Shown here in pieces: positions 8,263 through 16,315 of a stretch of DNA of 19,016 nt (its first letter is position 1; each line of letters starts with the position of its first letter). The stretch is from NCBI GenBank assembly GCA_037178675.1, contig JAYMGJ010000832.1:1-19016 (forward strand), in the 5' to 3' direction. The stretch comes from Scleroderma bovista (Eukaryota; Basidiomycota; Agaricomycetes; Boletales; Sclerodermataceae). Made by a program: the position numbers and the translations under genes. The notes beneath the pieces are model-generated. The model was given only the letters and a program-made list of their open reading frames with translations. It was not told where the DNA came from and did not search any database.

Positions 8263-9387
8263 TGGATCTCATCCTGTAAGATGAAACTAGTACAATTCTG
8301 GAATTCGGAAGGAGAGTTGGTGTAGCCTTGTGGCATGGCGGTATGTCGTAAGAGACCGAGGGGAGTCATAAATGATGTGAGATCTCGACTATCGGGATGC
8401 AGTTGGCGGGCATCAAATCTGGAAAAGAGATCAAAGACCGTGTAACATTGCCGACCGGTGAATGGTTCAACAAAGTCATCCAAAATAGGTGGAACTCCGG
8501 CATCTCTGATTGTAACCTTATTGAGAGGTTGCAGATCATGGACAATCTGGATCTTTCCATTCTTCTTCATAACACAGAACTACTTGGAGTGGTACGACAA
8601 CTGGGCAGGTTCATAGAGTCCAGCTGCGATCTTGTCTCTAAGCAGCTGGATAACACATTCGCAAATGCCAGGAGGGATAGGGATGTTGCGGTACTCCCAT
8701 GGCTCATGGGGCAGGACCGGGATGATGTAAGGGGAGAAGTAGTCTGAGTGAAAATTGCCGCGTTCTGATTCATCAAAGGCTAGAGCCACTTCATTAAGCT
8801 TCATGACATGCACAAAAAATTTTTCTTCTTCTGGCCAGAGGAAGCCATCAGAGTTAAGTTTCATAGAAGCCAGGCGCTCATTGGTAAGCTTCTTCATGGG
8901 AATGAAGTCGGGTGGCAGGGGAGTAAGTGGAGTGAGTGAGTTGAGGGGATTTTCGGGGAATTGATGATGAACGCGGGTGTCTTCTGGATAGCGACCAGGA
9001 ACCAGTTTGACTTTCTGATCCACACGTTTGTAAGCGCCAAGGCACCATTGGCCTAATTCATCATCAAGATCTTCAGAGTCTGTAGAAATACAGTGCCTAA
9101 AGTACAGTAAATCACAAAAATCACTGAAAGTGAAGAAAGGCTGGGATAAATGTAAGTCAACTGGAGTGGGAGCAGGATGGGATGAAGAACAACTTGGAAC
9201 AACAGGGGTAGGTAAAAGATTAGCATAGAATGAATCAAAATAGGACTGTGATACTTGGGAAGAGTTCAGTAGTTTTATGACATTCTGGTCAAAGTGAGTA
9301 TAAAGACCATTGGTAGTACAAAAAGAATCAAAAACATGTGGCATAGTAAGCAAAGGTGTACGTGAGGGCAAGCATAGTAGTTCAGCG
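8263..9387 (-). pseudogene. pol: Element B pol: N-terminal RT part, truncated
   Basis: This minus-strand segment is the RT N-terminal part of a second gypsy family. Recognisable pieces are the pre-RT region (YKRVDQKVKLVPGRYPED, DGFLWPEEEK, PHEPWEYRNIPIPPGI), then VMKKNGKIQIVHDLQPLNK, CYTVFDLFSRFDAR and MPQGYTNSPSEFQ. A TAG at 8580-8582 interrupts it where a Trp is expected (SYHSK then FCVMKK). It ends just after FILQDEI at about 8263, before the Asp-Asp catalytic motif, so the catalytic centre is gone. At its upstream end it is out of register by one base with the preceding frame (near 9387). It meets element A tail to tail. Confidence 0.88.
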
Positions 9388-12300
9388 AAATAAATTGACA
9401 AGATAGTTGACTTCAGCAGGGCATAAGAGGAGTGAAGAGTCATCCTCAGGAGATGATGGAGTATTGTCATTAGAGATGACAGCTGGGGATGGAGTAGGAT
9501 GGGCATCCTGGGTAACCTGATCAACAGCAGCGACAAGAAGTTGCAGTCCAGAGATGGGGAAATCATGAGTCGATAGGAGAGTAGTCTGCTCTTCTTCTTC
9601 CAAAGTGAATACAAGGATAGGGGGAGTAGGATCGGTGGCAGGAGCAGGTACAGAGTCAGCAGAATATGATGGAGGAGGATCATCATTACTGGATGAGACA
9701 GGGGGCTCTGGAGCTTGAGCAGCGGGTTCTTCAGCACCAGAGTTGTCCATATGAGCATGCAAGTAGATCAAAAGGTTAAGCATGGAGCGTCTCTCTTCCT
9801 CACGAATCTGGGCACAGACATAGGCAATAGCAGGGTGAAGTGGCTCAACAGCATTGTCACTGACAGCTTCAATATGCCTGGCAACAACACGGAGAGCTTC
9901 ATCGAGAGTAGGAGACTGGTTAGTAGGGGCACTGGTAGGAATAGGAGGAGGAGATCCAGGAGAAATAGGATGCGATGACAGTGGATCAGGGACTGAAGGA
10001 GAAGATGTTCCATTGCAAGTGGGCAGTTCAGCAGGAGGCGATGAAGGGGGATCGGGAGCTTCACTGGTGGCAAGAGGGAAATCTAGATTCATAGTCAAGA
10101 AAGGGGGATGGGGATAGAATCGAGTATAGGCAGTCCCAAATTGCACAACTCTGCCAGTAGGATTGGTTATAGACTCTTCGCTGATGATGTCCATATGAGT
10201 ATGCAGGATGAGATAATCCTGGTAAGGAGTTCCAAATTCGTCAACACCTTCTTGAGCAGGGAGAGCATAGCAGGTCTCAAGATTGAGGCCTGAGAGAGGT
10301 ACCAATCGACTAGTAGTCAATAACATTCTGTCAAGGAAGGAGTGACCCTCTTGTTCATGAATCCTGGCACAGATGTAAGCGATAACAGGGTGTTCTTCAG
10401 CAGCTGCAGTATTTCCAGGAGTCTCAATCTGTTCAATAATCCTTTGAAGAGCTTCATTTGCAGAGAAATTGGGGTCAGGAGATGGAGGATTATACTCGCG
10501 GACCACAGAAGACATGGGAGATGAAGACTGAGAGAGTGGAGGGGATATATGAGCTGGAGAGACGTAGCGCACTGGACCAGGTGGCATTATAGGAGAACCA
10601 GGAGGCAAAAACAGTATAGGAAGAACAGTCTCAGATGAGGGGGAATTGGCATCAGGAGCATCAGGAAAGTCCAGTAAATGATCTGAAAGGATATCCAGAG
10701 TCGCAGGATCATGGGGGGGTGAATATGGAGCAGCAGATTCTTCTTCCATCTCACTGTCTGGCTCAAGAGTAGCCATTAATCCAGTTCCAGAGTGAGTAGC
10801 AGCATGCGCATTGACAGCACACATCTCCAATGGATGGTTGGAGTCAGCTCCAAAGATGATATAGGTTCCAGAGTCTCTTTCAACAATGCTAACCAAGTTT
10901 CCATGGGCCCAGGGGCAACCAAGGAGGAGATCGAAGCCAGAGTCATTATCAGGGGAGACAAAGAGATTGGTCCAGGTCTGAGCAGCTCCACAGAAGAAAG
11001 GGACATTCTGAATGAGACCAATGAGCTTGGAGGTACCACCATTGGCATCTCTCATGACCATAGAATGGGAGGTATCAATAGGCATCTTGATGACGGACTT
11101 GGCAATACTGGCTTTGACGACGTTGAAAGTAGAGCCTGAATCGATGACGGCCTTCACTGGTTGGTCATTGCAGTGGAGATTGATAGTAATGAGGGGACTA
11201 GAAGTGAGACACATATAGGCAGCAGCAGGAGGAGTTCCTTGGACATGCTTGATGAAGGGGAGAGCCTGCCTCTTGACCCTAATAAGATCCTGGAGATGCT
11301 GGGAAACATCCTTTGACGAGCCAATAGCTTCTCCAACAGACAAAGTGAGAGGGGTAGCAAGAATGTGATCCACAATAGACTTGGCACTGGTATTCTGGGA
11401 GAGAGGTGAAGACATCGCAGTAGTGGGCTTAGGCTTCTTCTTCTCAGAAGAGTCCACACTGGGGTGCAAAGATCTGATAGGCAGAGTGTCATCTTGCATG
11501 ATAGCATCATCATTTGAGCCATCAAAGACATGAGTATGAACATTGATGGGAACTGGCATGGGAATGGAAGCAGGAGTCGATGGGATGGGCTTAGGTGCAG
11601 GAACTGGTGTGAAAGCAGGGGCTTGATTCTCCTTTCCTTTGCCTTTACCATGAGGGGGAATGATGACACCTTCAAAGGCAGCTTTCCTTTTCTCCTTAGT
11701 AACTCTAGGAGCATGATCGACAGCAGCGACCAGGGGCCGTTCTTCTTCCAGTTCACAGATTCCAGACTCCAAGACTTCTTCTTCTTTGGCATGAGTAACA
11801 AAGCAGACAGTGCTAGCAGGTCTGGCAGCAGCAGCATGACGCTCATAGGCTTGCATGATAGTCTCATCTCGAGTCCTGGGAATATACTGGCCATTAGGGA
11901 GAGTGACATGACGAGCATCATCCCTAGCAAGTAAGCCTTTGGCAACAAGATCATTGATCTTATTGCAACCATTTACACCATGGCCCTCAACACCACATCC
12001 ATAGCAAGTAATGGGAGGGCGAGCAGGAGGACGAGGAGCAGCATCAGGACGAGTAGGAGCAGAGGTGGCAGGAGTAGATGATCGAGAATTAAGAGCAGGA
12101 GGGGAGATAACTCTGCTGGCATCAGGGTCCAGCTTGATGGCATGATAGTAGTAAAGTGCATAGTTGGGATCGGAGAGAGTCATCTGGGACATCTTCTTGA
12201 TGAGATTTTCCACCTCATCCTGCTTCTGAGCAGTGGTTCCAGCTTTATCCAATCCTTGCAGAGTGGTCCTAGCATCCAGAGGAGACAAAAGCGGACGAAC

Positions 12301-12434
12301 AGGATCAGACCTGGGGTCAGAGCGGGGAAGGGGAATATTCTCTTTCTCTTCAACACCAAGATGTTCCAAGTACTCAGCATCAAAGCAATCCCTACGAAGG
12401 AGTTCTTCGGCAGCCTTGCAGACATCAGAGTAGG
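9388..12434 (-). pseudogene. gag-pol: Element B gag C-terminus, protease and long linker
   Basis: A 1022-codon open frame (12450 to 9382) continues the B polyprotein, out of frame with its neighbours at both ends. It begins with the Gag C-terminal part (YSDVCKAAEELLRR), then a Pro/Ala/Ser linker. A CCHC zinc knuckle, CYGCGVEGHGVNGC, lies at ORF residues 149-162. A retropepsin domain follows at about 425-525 with active site VIDSGS (DSGS 437-440) and the late motif LLLGCPWA (508-515). From about 530 to 1000 there is a Pro/Ser/Glu-rich linker holding two related modules (about 665-712 and 850-902). The end (NYLVNLF) runs into the RT frame after one extra base near 9387. Together with its neighbours it was one Gag-Pol polyprotein. 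Confidence 0.85.
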
Positions 12435-13264
12435 AAGGGGATAGAGACATCCAAGTCAGGGTCTTTGAGGATAAGACGAGAGTCGACTTTGAGACGGAAG
12501 GAAAGGGGTAGTCCAGCCCAGAAGTAGCGGTTGTAGTCTTCTTTGGTGATCTTTCCCTTGTTCCTTAACCATCCTCCAATATGGATAAAGTCTCTGTTAT
12601 AGGCTCTGAAGTCATGGAGGGATAGGATGGGAGCACGCATTGCACCCTTGACAAAGTTCTTCAAATCTTGCTCATAAAATCTCTCATTGGAAAGATCAGT
12701 GTCAAAGTGCTTCAGGAGGTCGTTCTTGAGCTCATCCCAGTTGGGAACATGGAAGTGAGTCATGCCTTCAATGATCTCTTGGACTCTAGTAGAGCAGTAG
12801 CGGAGAATAGAGTCAACCTTCTCCTGATCGTCGACAATGTTGTGCAGGGCACAGAGGCATTCATAGTGGTCTAGGAAGGTCCTAATCTGAGAGTGGTCAC
12901 CTCTGAAGAGTTCAGGGGCAGACATCATCCCAAGAAGAGGGAGAGTAAGGACAGATAGGAGTGTAGCAGGTGCAGACATAGTAACAGCGGGTGGGGAAAC
13001 AGATGAAGCAGGGATGGATACAGAGGCAGTAGAGGCTAGAGTCGACCCAAGAAGGGACTCAGGGGTTTGTATAGATGAGGATGAGGATGTGCCAGACAGG
13101 GAAGAAGGCACAGAGTTATTTGAGAGCGATATAGCGGAAATAGGGGGGGTACAAGAAGGAGATGATGGACCAGCAGGTAGAGAGGTCAGGTTGGAGTCAG
13201 AGATAGTCAAAGGGGTTCCTATAGATGAAGAGGGCGAAGTAGGAGACCAGGAGGATGACAGCAA
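12434..13264 (-). pseudogene. gag: Element B gag, N-terminal part
   Basis: Gag of element B. The first 95 or so codons are Ser/Thr/Pro-rich and contain no ATG; the first in-frame ATG is at 12977-12979. The capsid-like domain follows: APELFRGDHSQIRTFLDHYE, RYCSTRVQEIIEG, a WDELKNDLLKHFDTD segment and GLPLSFRLKVDSRL. A one-base insertion near 12433-12436 shifts the frame: the frame continues for a few codons to a stop, while the true continuation (YSDVCKAAEE) lies one base over. The frame is open upstream to a TAG near 13311, so a non-ATG start, a lost start codon or an upstream exon are all possible. It lies about 80 bp inside the primer-binding site. Confidence 0.8.
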
Positions 13265-13343
13265 CGAAGCAGGGAGGGATCCAAGGAGCAGTAATAGCGA
13301 TGATGAGGAGGAATAAGTGCAATCCTATCCAGAAATAACCACC
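13265..13343 (-). other. Element B leader between PBS and gag
   Basis: A short stretch between the primer-binding site and the gag reading frame. No ATG in the gag frame is present here. Nothing else was recognised. Confidence 0.4.
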
Positions 13344-13360
13344 CCTCGCGGTGGGCTCCA
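13344..13360 (-). other. Candidate primer-binding site of element B
   Basis: On the minus strand TGGAGCCCACCGCGAGG begins two bases after the LTR end (...GACTCACA). Retroelement primer-binding sites begin with TGG, the complement of a tRNA CCA end, within a few bases of the LTR. The complementary tRNA 3' end would read CCTCGCGGTGGGCTCCA. I cannot name the tRNA from this alone. Confidence 0.55.
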
Positions 13361-13362
13361 GA

Positions 13363-13620
13363 TGTGAGTCAAAGTGTGGATTTGGGTCGGAGTAATAACC
13401 CAAACACAACACCAACAAAGGACTACAAATATATGCGAGTGGTGGTTTACCTCCGTGGTGTCCAGAGAGGATGTGCTGAGGAGGGGGGAAGGGGATCTAC
13501 ACCAACAGGGTGATGCAGACAGTGATGCAGGATACTCCTGGGGTACAGGAGTAATAGAAGACGAAGGGGATAGAGCCCATGTACCTGGTTAGGTCGTGTT
13601 TTACGGCCAGTGGGGGTTGA
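13363..13620 (-). mobile_element. Element B 5' LTR, R/U5 part
   Basis: The plus strand starts TGTGAGTC at 13363, giving a minus-strand LTR end ...GACTCACA just before the primer-binding site. It shares ATGCGAGTGGTGGT and GGATGTGCTG with the corresponding end of E (3043 and 3090 regions). No TATA box is visible further right before the minisatellite, and the LTR's other end was not found. The U3 part may be replaced or filled by the tandem repeat. Confidence 0.55.
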
Positions 13621-15265
13621 CAATCGGCCGTATGTTATGGGCCAGCGGGGGTCAGGCCAGACTACAGGGTGTTGCCATAATATATGATCCGGCCTGTGTG
13701 TGGAATTGTTGCCATAATACATGGTCCAGCCTGGGGGTGGGTTGTCACCATAATATGAGGTTGGGCCAGGATGCAGGTATCACCATAGTGTATGGTCTGG
13801 CCAGGGTGTGTAATTTAACCATAATATACAGTGCGGCCTGGGTGTGGGTGTCACCATAGTGTATGGTCAGGCCAGGGTATGGGTACATATTGAACAGTCC
13901 GGCCTGGGTGTGGGTGTCACCATAGTGTATGGTTGGGCCAGGGTAGGTGTGTCACCATATTGTACAGTCCAGCCTGGGTGTGGGTGTCACCATAGTGTAT
14001 GGTCGGGCCAGGATAGGTGTGTCATCATATTGTACAGTCCGGCCTGGGTGTGGGCATCACCATAGTGTATGGTCGGGCCAGGGTAGGGGTGTCACCATAT
14101 GGATAGTCCAGCCTGGGTGTGGGAATCACCATAGTGTATGGTCAGGCCAGGGTAGGGGTGTCACCATATTGTACAGTCCGGCCTGGGTGTGGGCATCACC
14201 ATAGTGTATGGTCGGGCCAGGGTAGGTGTGTCACCATAATGTACAGTCCAGCCTGGGTGTGGGTGTCACCATAATATACAGTCTGGCCTGGGGGTGGGCA
14301 TCACCATAGTGTATGGTCAGGCCAGGGTATGGGTGCATATTGAACAGTCCGGCCTGGGTGTGGGTGTCACCATAGTGTATGGTCCGGCCAGGGTAGGTGT
14401 GTCACCATATTGTACAGTCCAGCCTGGGTGTGGGTGTCACCATAGTGTATGGTCGGGCCAGGGTAGGGGTGTCACCATAATGGATAGTCCGGCCTGGGTG
14501 TGGGAATCACCATAGTGTATGGTCAGGCCAGGGTAGGGGTGTCACCATATTGTACAGTCCGGCCTGTGTGGGCATCACCATAGTGTATGGTCGGGCCAGG
14601 GTAGGTGTGTCACCATAATGTACAGTCCAGCCTGGGTGTGGGTGTCACCATAATATACAGTCCGGCCTGGGGGTGGGCATCACCATAGTGTATGGTCAGG
14701 CCAGGGTAGGGGTGGCATCATAATATACAGTCTGGCCTGGGTGTGGGTGTCACCATAGTGTATGGACAGGCCAGGGTAGGTGTGTCACCATATTGTACAG
14801 TCTGGCCTGGGTGTGGGCATCACCATAGTGTATGATTGGGCCAGGGTAGGTGAGTCACCATAGTGTATGGTCGGGCCAGGATAGGTGTGTTATCATATTG
14901 TACAGTCCGGCCTGGGTGTGGGCATCACCATAGTGTATGGTCAGGCCAGGGTAGGGGTGTCACCATATTGTACAGTCCGGCCTGGGTGTGGGCATCACCA
15001 TAGTGTATGATTGGTCCAGGGTAGGTGAGTCACCATAGTGTATGGTCGGGCCAGGATAGGTGTGTCATCATATTGTACAGTCCGGCCTGGGTGTGGGCAT
15101 CACCATAGTGTATGGTCAGGCCAGGGTAGGGGTGTCACCATATTGTACAGTCCGGCCTGGGTGTGGGCATCACCATAGTGTATGGTTGGGCTGGGTAGGT
15201 GTGTCACCATAATGGATAGTCTGGCCTGGGTGTGGGTGTCACAATAAGTGTATGGTCGGGCCAGA
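13600..15265. repeat. Minisatellite, 35-bp units with higher-order periods
   Basis: About 45 units of about 35 bp. Two alternating variants make a 70-bp dimer: one contains CACCATAGTGTATGGTC and GGGCCAGGGTAGG, the other CACCATATTGTACAGTCC and GGCCTGGGTGTGGG. The left edge (13600-13830) is strongly degenerate, while the centre is homogeneous. Larger periods are visible: 175 bp (starts at 14824, 14999, 15174) and a block of about 450 bp (13855-14304) that recurs from 14305 with one 70-bp dimer missing. Since 35 and 70 are not multiples of three, the open frames seen here are by-products of the repeat. Confidence 0.92.
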
Positions 15266-15450
15266 GAGGAAAAAATATTTGAAACAAGTCCAGGCTGATG
15301 ATAGCCATGTCAGGATTGTACGAATTAGCAAAGACAAGACTGGTACTGTACTGAATGGAAATGATTATACAGGTAGTACAAGTTAATGATAAGCATTCAG
15401 GTGGTGTACTGGCCAGTAATGATTAATTGGTCATTCCAACTGGTCAGTGT
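15266..15450. other. Non-coding spacer between two repeats
   Basis: AT-richer sequence with no open frame, RNA gene or element end that I can recognise. It contains TGATAAGCAT, a word also present in the E U3. Confidence 0.4.
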
Positions 15451-15690
15451 CATACCGGTAGCATACCAACCGGTCACTATCATACCGGTACATACCAGTG
15501 GCATACCAACCGGTCACTGTCATACCGGTAGCATACCGACCGATCACTATCATACCGGTAGCATACCGGTAGCATGCTGACTGGTCAGTGTCATATCAGT
15601 AGCATACCAACCGGTCACTATCATACCGGTACATACCAGTGGCATACCAACCGGTCCCTGTCATACCAGTAGCATACCAACCGAGCAGTA
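15451..15690. repeat. ACCGGT-rich tandem repeat, 30/40-bp units
   Basis: Units begin CATACCGGTA at about 15451, 15481, 15521, 15551, 15592, 15622 and 15662. The basic 30-bp unit is CATACCGGTA, then GCATACCAAC, then CGGTCACTAT. Longer 40-bp units carry an extra ten bases (CATACCAGTG). The 30/40 order repeats with a period of about 141 bp (15481 and 15622). The palindrome ACCGGT recurs throughout, so both strands read alike. The repeat is interrupted and degenerate at both ends. Confidence 0.85.
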
Positions 15691-16315
15691 GTTTGGTACC
15701 GGCTGATGATATGGATACCGGTATTGTTTTGTTTGGTGGTAAACAACACCATGCTGGCAGAATGCTGCCCGGTGATACTTTCACAAGGACAGCACTGACA
15801 AGTAATAACGATACCAAAATTATATTGTAACAACAGACCGAGTACTGGCAGATGATGGACATGCTAGTATTGCACTTGCCGGTCATGAATACACCAGTGT
15901 ACATACCGGTCATAATCATACCGGCTGTGCTATAAGACAAGCCCACTCAAGCTAATCAAAGGCATGAGTACATTGTTAGTATACTATGGTAAGCAAACCA
16001 CCATGGGAAGATCATACTTGGTGTGCACTGACTGGTCATGATTATGCCAGTAGTGTGCTGACTGGGATTCATCATCCAGTAGTATCCAATGTTGGGTGAC
16101 AAATATGAACTAGTAATTCATCACATGATAATATTGGCAATGGTACAACAATAATTATAAGTAAAGAAATGGGCCATTGGCCTGACTGACTGGTGCTAAG
16201 CATACAAGTAGATCACTTACACATTTAATCATAGCCATGCACAGGAATATATTCTTACACAAACAAAGGATACTAATTGTACTACAAATACAAAGTTTGT
16301 GGCAATGAAACAAAA
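15691..16315. other. Non-coding region with scattered ACCGGT, downstream of the zinc-cluster gene
   Basis: No gene or RNA is recognised. Further ACCGG/ACCGGT words occur near 15701, 15718 and 15905-15925, so the repeat family decays into this region. The part next to 16316 should hold the 3' end of the minus-strand gene; no canonical AATAAA was found just past its stop. Confidence 0.4.

Noticed and set aside
13197..13418. Minus-strand frame with hydrophobic segments near the B leader
   Set aside because: It overlaps LTR end, primer-binding site and gag N-terminus in another frame; the hydrophobicity looks like a by-product.
13844..14515. Open frames in the minisatellite (for example 13844-14065, 13947-14204, 14294-14515)
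   Set aside because: They follow the repeat and shift frame each unit because 35 and 70 are not multiples of three; no start context or domain.
13600..15690. CRISPR array
   Set aside because: Units are contiguous with no unique spacers, and the sequence is eukaryotic.
15386..15946. Short open frames on both strands over the ACCGGT repeat
   Set aside because: The repeat is palindromic, so both strands stay open; the predicted peptides are only repeats.
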